Source of the DNA: Cadophora sp. MPI-SDFR-AT-0126 | Lineage: Eukaryota; Ascomycota; Leotiomycetes; Helotiales; Ploettnerulaceae | Assembly (NCBI GenBank): GCA_020747065.1 | Contig: JAGMVK010000008.1 | Coordinates: forward strand, 1,922,001-1,986,000 | Length of the DNA: 64,000 nt | Direction: 5' to 3' | In this document: piece after piece, positions 33,096-44,564 of the stretch | How positions within the stretch are numbered: position 1 is the first letter of the stretch | How the letters are laid out: each line of letters starts with the position of its first letter | Program-made: the position numbers and the translations under genes | The notes under the pieces: model-generated | Database searches by the model: none | What the model saw: the letters and a program-made list of their open reading frames with translations, nothing else | What the model was told of the DNA's origin: nothing

Positions 33096-35617
33096 TGAAT
33101 TCCTCAAGGTAGTAACGACAATGTTAATTGCTTGCGCAGCTTTCGTCGGGTCCCTGTTTGGCTTGTGAATGGGTCTCCGGCCCGTTACCCAGTAAAAAAT
33201 TCCTTCAACCGAGCATTTGTTTGCAACATCTACGGACTCACTCGAAAATTGATGGTGGAAATTCAAAGCATGTTACCTGCCGGACGAAAGGCACAATCAG
33301 CCTTCGCAGGAAAAGGAATTGGTGACGGGGTAACATAGGCTGATTTAGGCTCGTAGCCTTCGGTGATCCAGCTAGCTAGGGGACGATGTATGTAATACAA
33401 AAGAAGCAGGCCTCGTCTGTGAATTGGCGTGGCGAATGACTGCACATTATGATCACCGTCTTGGCTCAGATTTATCTGCAGCCACCCAACTACCGTCATT
33501 GGAGGTGCTCCGCTTGTACCAAACCCGAATTTCAGACATATATTGATCTACTTGGAGAATACGGGTTCAAAAACCTAATCTCCTTATTTACTGTATGAAT
33601 ATGAGATAAAAGCCTTGACGTTTCGACAAAAATTTGCTGAAAAGAGGCTTGATGGCCGAACCCAGGAGGTGACTATAGCTCGACGATGAAGATTCAATCT
33701 CAGAGTTCAGGTCCGTGAGCTATATCGTCAGTACGACCTTCCCAGCCGAGACATACCCATGATATCTACGTCTGAATTAGGAACATGGTTTCTCGAACAG
33801 GAAATGTGAGATGTTGTTCCTGTTGGTGTGACTAAAACTGCTTTGCCTACCTCTGGCAGGCGTCAGATCGATTCGAGCTCGCCTGTCGGGGCTCCAGTCT
33901 CCGGTAAGTGATGTGTGCATGCATACCTCTGTGCAACAGTCGAGTCTTACGTTCACGCCGTGGCTTTTCCCTAGCTGCTCTGATATAGAGGTGGTAGTCA
34001 TAGCATCAACGTAAATCGGAAGTAGCGTTTTATCGTGAGTGATTGTTTCGTTTGGGCCTCATTGTGGAGTAACCCACCGGCTCTGCGGTGTTCATGCCGG
34101 CCATTGCCAGTCATATCACAGTAGAGAGGAAAGCAAGGGAAAGAGAAACATGTAACGGCTGATTGGATGCATGAAGCTGCAGATGTCCTGTCTGTCTTTC
34201 TCAAGAAGGATTCGGATCGTGAGCCCTTTCAGTGAGACTAACGTTCTTGGATATACCACATGGATATGGGCGCGCCGTTGATTTCGAGACACCACTGGAG
34301 GATTCGTAACCGCATTGTTTGTGTTTCGTCGGGGATGCGAGAGCTGAAAGAACGGTGGATGAGTTGAACAGGATCCAGTTCAGCTGGCTGACGAACGATG
34401 GGAGGAGGAACGGCGACCACCGGACTGCATAGGAGGAGACTGACGAGAAGGTGCAGAGATCAAAAAGGTAGATGCGAGATCTCTGGCTCGAATTACTCGG
34501 CAAGAATGTTTCGTTTCGCCCTTTTCACCCTGCAGTGCATATGTCGGGTAAAGCCTTCTGAAACATATTACTGTGGCATTAGCAACAGTGACATGCATAC
34601 GGCCGGCGTCCGTCTCGGCCCAATCCATGCATGCAGTGATACTGGGAGGTAAGCCTGCAAGCCACCAGATCGCGAGAAAGTACAGTGCAATGCAGTGCAG
34701 TGAACAGTGTCATTCAGGATTTCTCCGACTTGAACATTTGAACCTTCAAGGATCTTTGACGGCTACTGGTTACTCGATATCCCTGAACTTGATCGTTCAC
34801 GAGGCAAGACTAAGGCCGGCCGGCCTCCAAGCGAGCATTATTATTTGGCTGGCAGTCGAGGGTATGCCCACCCACAGCCTTGTTGATCTGAGTAGATTGC
34901 TGTATCTAAGCAGGTGCTGATATCTCGAATCCAGACTCAGTCATATTCAAAGAAGAGAGCGGGCTTTCACCCTTATACTTGAATACCTAGGTAGGCTCTT
35001 GTCTTAGCCTTGCAACATCTCTCAGCACACCGCACCATCCATCCAACTTCACCACTTCCTTCCCCTCGGTACAGTACAGAGCCAGCCAGGCGCCCAAGCC
35101 GAAGACCCTGCTACGAATATATACCCGATGCATGATCTCCTAGACTAGCTCCCTCGGGATCCGCATTCAAGAAGGGCCTGTAACTCGTCTTGTGCCTACC
35201 GAACCTTCCATGACTTCTTCTATCGCTTACGCTTATGCTGTACTGGGGGCTGGGCGCGCGGGCTGGGCTAGCCTGCGCTGCCTGATGCGAAGCGCAGACG
35301 AGGAAAAGCGAGATTCGCGTCCCGTCCTGCCCTGTTGACTTCGGAAGACCATCACCATTCATTCTCATACAAGTTCGTTCGTCGACTGACCATGTGGCCT
35401 TTCGTTGCGCTGCGCTGCACTGCTCGGTAGAAAAAGAATGAGTAAATAAATTGTCTTCCTGTAATTTATAGAAGATGCCGCTTTGAAGGCAAGAAGGCAA
35501 GGCACGTCACGTCACGTATTCCTTTGATTACGGTCTTTAAAACGCGCTAGTCCCAATACGAGGCACGCAGGCAGTCAGTCATTCAGTCAAGTAGGCAGAC
35601 GGAAGATTTTTCAAAGT

Positions 35618-35646
35618 CAACCAACCAACCAACCAACCAACCAACC
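35618..35646. repeat. CCAA tetranucleotide microsatellite
   Basis: Seven tandem CCAA units in the region upstream of the Zn2Cys6 gene. Confidence 0.9.
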
Positions 35647-35978
35647 GCCCCGCCGCCCATAGAAGAAAGAAGACAGGAAGACAGGAAGACAGAAGACAAA
35701 GATTTTGTTCTTCCTTCAACGCCCCGCTCATCAGCGGTTTTGATTGACCCAAAAAGTCTATTCCACTGCACCGCACCACCCGTTCGATTTTGCTGGCTGC
35801 TGCTGCACGCACGCACGACCGACGTACGTTACGAATTACGTTGTTTGCTTGCCGGCCAGCCCCCCAGCCCCAGCCCCCAGCCCCATCCTTTTCCTTTCCG
35901 ACTGCCTTTCAGCAGCCATTATTTCTTGACTGACCTGGCCTGACCTGCCTGACCTGACCTGACCCGACCCGACCACCC

Positions 35979-36004
35979 TACTACCTACCTACCTACCTAC
36001 CTAC
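35979..36004. repeat. CTAC/TACC tetranucleotide microsatellite
   Basis: Six or so tandem tetramer units, in the leader region of the Zn2Cys6 gene. Confidence 0.9.
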
Positions 36005-36312
36005 ATTTCTGCTCCACTGCTGCTCCATCGAGTCTACCACCTACTACTACTTACTTACTCTATCTCGGTTCGCTTCAGCATCAAGGGAGCGAGCGAGCGA
36101 GAGAGCGACCTACGCGAGAGGGAAGTCCTGAAGATCATTTCGAGATACAAATCTGCGCGGCGGCGACATTGAATGTCAACGAAATCCATTCTGATTCACT
36201 GCACTGACGGTCGCGACTAGTCGGGGTTGCATCCGATCCCATCATCACCTCAACTTCAAAACTGCAGCACCACGCATCCACACCTCCCGACAAACTGTCA
36301 GCATCATCTCCC

Positions 36313-38705
36313 ATGGCGCAGCAGAATAATAATCGCAACAGCAACAGTCCGCACCTCTCCAACAATAATAACAACAACATCTCCCATCTTCAGAACGGCT
36401 CTGCGCCGCCCTCTCCATCGATGTCGGGCTCTCAACAACCGCAGCAAGGTGGCCAGCGACCATCTGGTTACCCAAGTCCTACGAATGGCAATTATCCATC
36501 ACCTTCCATCTCGAATGCCCAATACTATCCCCCTCCGAATCAACCTCAAGCACCCGAACCATATCGTGCCAGCTCGACCGGCAGTAATAACTCGATGTCC
36601 CTTCCCTCGATGCGCCTCATCGACCAACAATCTCAGCAGCAGCAGCAGCAGAATATGGGCTCGGGTCTTCCACCACCAGTTGCGCACATGGGCGGACCGT
36701 ACTATCACAACCAAGGCCAGACCTTACCACATCCCTCTCACCAGTATGCCAACGTCACCTCTGATCCTTCGGGGCAGATGCGATATGCGCTCCCGGTTTC
36801 TGCTGATTCGCGCGTCATGAGTGGTGGGCGACACAAGAAGGTGAGCATATCCGTGATTTCGAGAGCCGGCTTCGTATTTGCAAATGCTGACGCTCCTGCT
36901 GGACGTAAAGGAGATCAAACGTAGAACCAAGACAGGCTGCCTCACATGCCGGAAGCGTAGAATCAAGGTCAGTACAGGGTGTTTTCGTTTGCTTTTTCTC
37001 GGTCGCTATAAGTCGATTTGATGTACGCGAGAAGAGAGGAGAAGAGGTTGGGCGCTTCGGTTCTTCGCGATGGGTTGTCTTCGTTTACATCAAGCGAATC
37101 TACCTAAGTAGGCGAGCGAGAGCACATGAGGTTCGCTTTGCTCAAGCCAGCCAGCCTGGAGATGCATGGGCGGGCCCCTTTACCGACTCTCGTTTCCCAT
37201 CATCCTCATTTTCTGTTCCCATTCGCTTTTCGCGCCCCAACCGAGTCGTCGCCTTGGATAGTTTGCTAACCTACATCTCAGTGCGACGAACAACACCCAG
37301 CCTGCCGCAATTGCCAGAAGTCTAAGCGTGAGTGTCTTGGTTACGATCCGATCTTCAAGCAACAACCAGGTCCTGCCGCCATTCAACCCGCTCCAAGCTC
37401 TGCTCCCTCCCTTGGTGGCATGGTAGCAACCTCGAACCCATACGGACAACAACCGCAGATGCTCACGAATTACGGCGCTCCTCCTGCGAACATGTCGTCG
37501 TACGATCCAGCTCTCTCTGCCGGCGTCAGCTCTCCTGGCTCTGCCCACCCACAATACGATTACACCAATGCCATCGATCCGGCGTTGGCGGACGTTGCAG
37601 CTGCACCTCCACTTAATACAACTGCCCCCACGTATCAAACCACATCTCCAGGTATGTAAACTTCCCGAATAGAACTCCGACGAGCCGTTTGTCGTAGGGT
37701 CAGGTCACGGCCTTCTGGTGCATTGAATTTGGAAACGATGCGCCTTAGAGCTGGAGTTTCCCTCTTCTCAACTCTTCCGTTTTGCAAATGTACCTGCACA
37801 CGGCACTGACTTCTAAATCAGCAAAGAGACAGGTCAGCGAACTTCTTGACCAGCAACCTCAGCCCCCTCGTATCTCCCGTGATATCAGCAATGATCCAGC
37901 ATCAATCGAGGAAGTCAAGCACCTTTACTACAGCATCTACGCCCCAGGCTTAGAGAACTTTATCGAGTCTAAATGGTACTCCACCAAGGGCTTAAACAGA
38001 CTTCTCAGCACCAAGCACCTGATGGATCAATTTGGTTGTCTTCTCTTCCACTTTGCAAAGACGTCGCAAGAGGACCCCAAGGAGATGATCTACACTGGTA
38101 GTGTTGAAAGTCGGACTGTCTGGACTCTTGCCACGATGGTCAGAGGATCCGAGGTCAATGGTGCTAAGGAATCTAAGGCCGTACCAGCCAGTGATGATGT
38201 TACCGAAGCAACCAATCGTCTGGATGTGTTTGAGACCTTGTTGACCGGACGGGTGGCTGCAGTGAATCCTCTTACAGCACCTATCCCAGGCAGTACCGAC
38301 CATCACCGACTTCGCGAGCTCGAATTCTGGCACACCCTTGGTAACTTTGTTGTCCTTCCATATGAAGACAGCAATGCGGTAAAGGACGTTGATGACACTC
38401 TGTCCGCCCTCCGAAACCTACTTGATGGTCGGGAGAACCGCGATGTTCTGTACTCTATCGCTGTTATTCGTGGTCTTGGTCAACGTGTCTCCGAATACAC
38501 CGACAATGACACCCCACTCCATCTAGATGAGAGCGACAACAAGAGCAAGCTCCTGGTTGCCAAGAAGTTTGTCTCTGATGAGGCGGCTGGATCAGGAACG
38601 ACCAATGTCATTCGAAGACTCTGTGATCTGGCAGCTCGTTCTTGGGCCACCCCCTCTTTGCCACCACCATCAATCCACAGCACAGCTTCCCCAGAGGCCA
38701 AGTAA
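36313..38705 (+). CDS. Zn2Cys6 transcription factor (612 aa, four exons)
   Basis: The exons are 36313-36840, 36911-36967, 37282-37651 and 37822-38705. The phases are 0, 0 and 1, and TGCTAAC precedes the second acceptor. The N-terminus is Gln/Asn/Ser/Pro-rich (MAQQNNNRNSNS) and disordered. The zinc cluster lies at about residues 187-215 and reads TGCLTCRKRRIKCDE...CRNCQKSKREC, i.e. CX2CX6CX6CX2CX6C. Its codons are split by intron 2, which is long for this genome (314 bp). After a Pro/Ala/Ser linker, the C-terminal 290 residues look helical (VKHLYYSIYAPGLENFIESKWY) as in fungal regulators of this group. It would bind DNA as a nuclear regulator, target unknown. I do not assign a name. Confidence 0.9.
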
Positions 38706-39853
38706 TCTGTCCTTAACCTGGCGTCACAACGGTGTTTCTTGGCGTCGCATTGCATTCTGCTCATTTTCATCCTTTGTAGCATCTAAAAAAGGGATATGGA
38801 GGTCAATCTGTGTTTTCCCGTCGCAGCTGGTATGGCAGGCATCCAAGAATATTGCCATTGGGTTTACCGAAAAGCCTAGAAGGATCTGTCTTCTCCATTT
38901 TTGCGTCAGCATAAACTTGAATGGACGGACGGATGGTTCGGTGTGAATTCGGAATTTGCAGGAGCGCGTTTTCATGCGGCTACATCGGATGTACTCTAAG
39001 ATGGATGGACAGATTCGACTCTTTGCTCGTTCATTGGTCCATTCCGTCGTCTTTCATTTTCTTCTCTCGCACTTACGCTTCTCTATTTCTTCTTTATTCC
39101 CACTCACCGCTGAGGAATGAATGGGAAAGGGCTGATATGGATGAAAGCATGGAGCAGTCAGAGGGGTATAGCATTGCTTGCATGGTTGGCTTGTACTTCT
39201 TCTTATATTTCCATTTCGAGAATTGAGGAATGGTAACTGAGGATTGGTCAGACGGAACTGGAACTGGAGCATGGGAAGAAGATTCCTTTCTTGCTGATGC
39301 TGGATGGCTGGCTGATTATGATCTGGTCTGATTCGATTCGGATACAGTTCTGCCATGTCTTGGTGTGGCATGTACCTCAGGTGCTGCTTCTCTGTATTCT
39401 AGTTTCCCTTGGTCACACAAAAAAAGCAAAATGCGAGAATGCCATGATTTCGAAATAGTTCTGTCGTTTTTCTACGCTGATCCCAAATTTTGTGTCTTGT
39501 GCTTTTGAAGTCACTTGAACCGCGCTGGGGCTTGATATTGTGTCTTGCTGATCCGGTGTTGCTTCTCGAAGTTCTGGCTGTTGCTGAGAACTTTGTGGCG
39601 CCGATATGTTAGGATTCGGTTGGATCTTTGACGATGATGTGTCTACAAAACTGCTCGTGAATGAGACATGACTTTCGTATGCTATAGGTGGGCTGGCCGG
39701 GCATAGTCATGTTTCCCCCTCGTCCCACTCCAAGGAACTGGAGGTACGGCTTGATCGTTCTATTACTTTCATCCTACTACGCAGTGATCTAACATGAATC
39801 TGTCTATACATGTACCCCTTCGGCCTTCGGATTCATTTACTCCAGCATGCCTT
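38706..39853. other. Intergenic between convergent genes
   Basis: Shared 3' flank of the Zn2Cys6 and hydroxyacid dehydrogenase genes. Only short ORFs with no recognisable content. Confidence 0.5.
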
Positions 39854-41121
39854 CTACATATTCTTCTGCTCAACCACAGGACTAATCAATCTTCCCTTCT
39901 CAACTGCACTCCTCAAGTTTTCCAGGCACCAGACCTCCATTTTCGTCTGCGTCTCCACCGTCCATGTACCCATATGAGGAACAAGCATCACATGCGGGTT
40001 GGCGATCAAACCTGGGTGCACCTTCGGCTCCTCTTCGTAAACATCGAGACCGCATGACCAGACCTGTCCCTTTTCTAAAGCCTGGACGAGAGCATCTTCG
40101 TCCATTACGGCGCCGCGGGCTGTGTTGACGATTACGATTCCTGGCTTCATGATTTCGAATTCTTTCGTAGAGATTATATGGCGGGTTTGTTTCTGTTCTT
40201 GTCAGCTCTCCGATCCACTACATAGACAGTTCAAATTTACGTTCAATGGTAGATTCAACGATAGCACATCACTGGTCTTCAGCAGCTCTTCGAAGCTCAC
40301 ATACTTCGCGCCTCCACTGAGCTCCTCTGACAGTTGCGATCTATTGTAGTATTGCGTTGTCATGCCGAAGGCCGCAGCTTTCTTCATCAGATTCCGTCCA
40401 ATTCCTCCCATTCCTAAGATACCAAGCACCTTTCCTTGTGGATCGTGGCCGAGGGGTGGAGGAGTGGATCCTTTGAAATGCCCCTCGCGAAGAGCCATCA
40501 TTGCTGTGGTTGTGTTAGTTGTCGCATCCCAAGCACTTAGAAAGTTTGAAGACTTACAAGTATTGAAACCCCGGAGAGCTCCTAAAATCAAGAACATATT
40601 CGTGTCTGCTGTGGCATCATCCACTGCTGTAGGAACGTTCGAAACTCGGATGCCTTTTGCGGTACAAGCATGTACATCAATCTGGTCATATCCGGCTCCT
40701 ACCCCCAATTAGCAACTATCATATAATAAAATCCCGCCACGCAGAATCTCAAAGCAGAATCCTCTTACCATTATGGCAAAGAAATTTCAAGTTCTTGGGC
40801 AGCGCAGCAACAAGTTCCTCATCAATCAAGCCTGTAGTGGCAACACTCATGAATGTCCGATATGCGGCGATGACCTCGTCGAAAGCGCCCGACTTGCATT
40901 CTTCTATAAACTCGGCTCGGGATCTGGCTTTTGGCTCGATGACATTCGCTATTGAGGCAATCGAGTCCTCCCATTGCTTGTGCGCGCTGTCAATTACTTG
41001 AGTCAGTGACGGTCGTGGATTCAGAATCCTGGCGGGGAGGAAGAGAGTGGGATTGAGAGTTGAGTATTTGGAGCACTTACTGGTCGATTTCTCCAAGGAG
41101 AAGAACAGTCGGTTTGGACAT
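39854..41121 (-). CDS. D-isomer-specific 2-hydroxyacid dehydrogenase (333 aa)
   Basis: Five exons on the - strand are 41121-41081, 40986-40769, 40698-40558, 40503-40241 and 40192-39854. All phases are consistent and the introns are 48-94 bp. The start is MSKPTVLLLGEIDH. The NAD-binding motif GILGMGGIGRNL lies near residue 160. The catalytic Arg is in VNTARG (about 247), the Glu in DVYEEEP (about 276) and the His in VPHMGTWT (about 295), so the Arg-Glu-His triad is complete. The family reduces or oxidises D-2-hydroxyacids such as glyoxylate, hydroxypyruvate or branched keto acids. The sequence resembles the fungal glyoxylate/hydroxyisocaproate reductase group, but substrate is not readable from sequence. 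No targeting peptide is seen. Confidence 0.93.
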
Positions 41122-41883
41122 GGCGAAGATCTTGAAAGAAACAAGATTGAAATAGTAATTGGGGAAGTGTAGTGTTTGTGAAATGGTTATGTTCTGAAAG
41201 TGACTGACGACTTGTGAAAGTTTATGGTGGGGTTAAAAACTGCCCCGCGATGGAAGCTGGGGACAGGTGAGATAAGGTTCCTGAGAAGGGAACGACTCCA
41301 GGGCGTTTCACTTTCGGGATATTTGACGGCGAGGAAGATTTTCCGGACAGAGATGTTAATCTAAACAGAAGTTTGAAGAAGAGATGGCCATTTACAACGG
41401 GAAAGTCTATTGTTTTGTTCTTGACATAGGAGGATACCGGGGGGAGGCAGGTAGGGAGCGAGCGGGAACGGAAGGGTGGGTTTGTACAGGAGATCCGATC
41501 CTCTTGCCGACTTCCACAGTGGGTGGAGGGTGGATATGTCTGTCTCCATGCATGTGGTTGTTCACCAAGGCTTGGCTTGATATCCTGACGCTGGCCGGAC
41601 AGGCGCCTTCCAGCAACGAGTTAAAGCTTCGTTTTGATTTCAGGTACAGTACTGTACTGTACAGAAAGCCTAATGGTGATTGATGGCTTCACTGACTTCG
41701 GACCGTCAGACCCCGAGCTAGATCCAGCAGGGCGGGGCGGGCATTGGCGAATGAAAATGCTGGTTTGGTCCCAGTACACAGCAAGCACGCACTCCCCTCC
41801 CAGTGCCCGTCTCAAGCAGACATGTTGTCTAAACAATATTGGTGCAAGTCAAGACTGTTGTTGTTTTGGAGATAACAGACAAC
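41122..41883. other. Intergenic, no gene seen
   Basis: Promoter of the hydroxyacid dehydrogenase and 3' flank of TRP4. It contains a TACAGTACTGTACTGTACAG palindromic motif at about 41643-41662, related to those near 25.1 kb. Confidence 0.5.
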
Positions 41884-43185
41884 TTAGCTACTGGTAAAGC
41901 TATTGCTGACTTCTACGAAGGCCTCCCACTGCCTCCAAGCCTCACCACTCTCAATAGCCCATCTGGCTCTCCTTACACCCTCCTTCCATCTTCCTCCACC
42001 AGGGCCTCGCTCTTTAATGACCTTCCCGTCATCACCATGTCCCATATTACTAGTATCTGCCTCGCAAATACCAGAGACGACAAACAGTGCAGCTGTATTC
42101 ATAAGGACAAACTCCAAAATTGGGTCATCACGTGGTAACTGGTCCTGAAGCAGGCTGGTCAAGATAGCTGCATTCTCATGTGGCTCCTTTCCTGGTGATA
42201 CATCCTTGAGCTCGTGGGCTGGCAAGCCAAAGTCAGATGCTGAGATAGTAAAACTCTCAACACCGACGTTATTCGGAGATGCATCCTGGCTTGTTGATCG
42301 GTCGATCAAATTCCAGCAGTAAGTCCGACCAGCACAACTGATCTCGTCAAGATCCTCCTCACCGCAAACGACCATAGCTTTTCTGGCACCACTCATTTTC
42401 AGAGCCTCAGCAAAGACAGGACCAATGTCTCTACGAGCCACCCCGAGGAGACGAGCTTCGATGTTGCCTTCAACTGGATTTGCAAGAGGTCCAAGGAGGT
42501 TGAAGATTGTTCTCCATCCGAGCTCTTTTCGAATAGGAGCAACATACTTCATTCCTGGGTGGAAGACTGGTGCGAATAGAAAGGCATAGTTGGTCTTCTC
42601 GTAAACTTTGGAAATCGTCTCTGGTGTAACAGCATTTAAATTTGGTGCCGTAGGAAGAGTAGAAGTGAGCAAGTCCGCTGATCCTGACTTAGAGGTAGAA
42701 GCTCTGTTTCCGTGCTTGCTCAGGAGAAGTAAGGACGAGGCCAGAATTGACGATGTAGTGGAAATGTTGAATGTGTGATGTGAATCGCCTCCTGTACCGA
42801 CAATATCACACTATAATAGATCAGTATATAAACTCGTATAGAATGACTTAAAACCCACAAGGCCACCATGGTATTCGCCCTCAGGCCTTCCACGTGCTTT
42901 GACAACCTTCTCCAAAGAGGCTCTATCAATCTGAGACGCCGCCTCTCTCATAGCAGCAGCACATTTTGCAATGACATCCGGTCTCCGATCCCAGCCTGTA
43001 AAATGCAGACATGTTAAAAGCGCTCCGGTCTGAACTGGAGACAATTGGTCTGTGAAAATGTGTGCAATTGCCAGAGCAATCTCATCTGCCGTGACCTTGT
43101 TCTCGCCTGGTGATGGCCACAACCTCCTCAGCAATGGAGTTATTGTGATGTTCTGAGAAGCACTCGGTTCTACTCCGGAAGACAT
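41884..43185 (-). CDS. TRP4: Anthranilate phosphoribosyltransferase (417 aa)
   Basis: The exons are 43185-42859 and 42810-41884 on the - strand. The 48-bp phase 0 intron has the donor GTGGGT. Splicing creates CDIVGTGGDSHHTFNIST, the glycine-rich PRPP-binding motif of the family. Other matches include KHGNRASTSKSGSADLL and the FLFAPVFHPGMKYVAPIRKELGWRTIFNLLGPLANP stretch, seen here in parts. The enzyme transfers a phosphoribosyl group from PRPP to anthranilate, the second step of tryptophan synthesis, in the cytosol. The length is slightly above yeast Trp4 (about 380 aa), with extra residues in the C-terminal half. It is divergent from the mitochondrial L10 gene, with 297 bp between starts. 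Confidence 0.96.
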
Positions 43186-43482
43186 CTTCTCTTTCTATCC
43201 GTCAATTAAGTCCGAATAGAAGTGAGAACGTCCAATATTGGCGCAGAAAGTAAAGATGTTTGTGTGGTGACTCAAGAGGATTCGAATGAACCAGCCCAGC
43301 TTGACCAGGATGTTGAAGGTTCCCAGACGCTAAGCCGCTTTCGTTTTATCGAGGTACAATAATTTTGAGCTTGAGCATCGACTTTCAACACTTCCATATT
43401 CCTCTCAGCCAGGTCAGTCCAGCTCAATTATGATACTACACGAATACGTGTTTGTGAACTCTTGCTGACCGTGATCAAAAGA

Positions 43483-44469
43483 ATGCCGTCACGAATACAT
43501 CCGCCATCAAGGGCGATTGCATCCATGTTGCGATGCAAACGATCACTTCGAGTCCAACGACAATATGCGACAGCAGGAGCCGTAACGCCCGCTGCATCTC
43601 ATGAGCAGATGACAAGATCAGCGCCTCCTATAGCTCGATATTCATCTACGCAACCTCCATCTTACAAGCCACCCGAGTTCCGAAAGTCCCAACTACTCCG
43701 TCAATATGCCTCCCTGCTTCGCTCCACGCCTCTCATGCTCCTCTTCCAGCACAACAACCTGAAATCAATGGAATGGGTTGGAATAAGACGAGAGTTAGCT
43801 AAAGCATTGCAGAAAGTCGACGATGCGAAGGTGGTTGCTGGTCACCCACCTGAGAATCTAGCCGATGGAATCAAGATCCAGATTATTCAAACGGGCATCT
43901 TTGCTGCAGCATTGAGAGTAGTGGAATTCTACAAGCCGGACTCGCAGATATTGGATCCCAAGAGTCCTTCCACGCCGTTTCCTGTGGAGCTGACACATAC
44001 TTTGTCAAGGGCAGCTCATGAGGCAGTGGCGGATACAAGAACAGCTCATGCTCTGGCCCCTTTACTTTCTGGACCATTGATGCTCTTGACATTCCCCAGT
44101 GTCTCTCCACAGCATATGAAAGCGGCGTTGTCGATTCTAGCGCCGAGTACGCCACAGTTTCCAGCTCCAACTCGAAGGGCCAATCCAGGATGGCATGATC
44201 TTCCTGTGCAGACTGGATTGCAGAAGCTCTTGCTGTTGGGGGCTAGAGTGGAGGGAAAAGTCTTCGATGTCGATGGAACTAAATGGGTTGGAGGCATCGA
44301 AGGTGGACTGGAAGGATTACAAGCCCAATTAGTGTCTTTACTGCAAGGTTTCGGTGCTGGTCTGACGAATACCCTGGAGAGTGCTGGGAAGAGTTTGTAC
44401 TTTACTGTGGAAGGTAGACGGACTATGCTAGAGGATGAAGAGAAGAGTGTATCTGAGCCAGGAAAGTAA
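43483..44469 (+). CDS. Mitochondrial large-subunit ribosomal protein uL10m (328 aa)
   Basis: The gene is a single exon from the ATG at 43483 (MPSRIHPPSRAIASMLRCKR). The N-terminus is rich in Arg, Ser and Ala without acidic residues, a typical mitochondrial presequence, and continues RVQRQYATA. The body is the L10 domain: RKSQLLRQYASLLRSTPLMLLFQHNNL, LKSMEWVGIRRELAKAL, and PLLSGPLMLLTFPSVSP. It corresponds to yeast MRPL11. It would anchor the L7/L12 stalk of the mitoribosome. Its 3' end faces the PLC-like gene with 95 bp between stops. Confidence 0.92.
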   Translation: MPSRIHPPSRAIASMLRCKRSLRVQRQYATAGAVTPAASHEQMTRSAPPIARYSSTQPPSYKPPEFRKSQLLRQYASLLRSTPLMLLFQHNNLKSMEWVGIRRELAKALQKVDDAKVVAGHPPENLADGIKIQIIQTGIFAAALRVVEFYKPDSQILDPKSPSTPFPVELTHTLSRAAHEAVADTRTAHALAPLLSGPLMLLTFPSVSPQHMKAALSILAPSTPQFPAPTRRANPGWHDLPVQTGLQKLLLLGARVEGKVFDVDGTKWVGGIEGGLEGLQAQLVSLLQGFGAGLTNTLESAGKSLYFTVEGRRTMLEDEEKSVSEPGK

Positions 44470-44564
44470 GAGACAAAGGTGGTCATGGCCATTGAGGCTT
44501 GTATTCTAAGTGTAGATCTATACCAACCAAGACAGTGTACAACTCGATCAAAGATTCAGCTCCT

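Larger units (their letters stand above)
33096..36312. other. Long intergenic region upstream of the Zn2Cys6 gene
   Basis: About 3.2 kb has no supported gene. Towards the 3' end it becomes rich in simple repeats and CT-rich leader-like sequence: CCAA repeats at 35618-35646, short ACAGGAAG repeats just after, GACCTGACC repeats at about 35940-35970, and CTAC/TACC repeats at about 35979-36004. This looks like the long promoter and 5' leader often seen in front of fungal regulators. Confidence 0.5.
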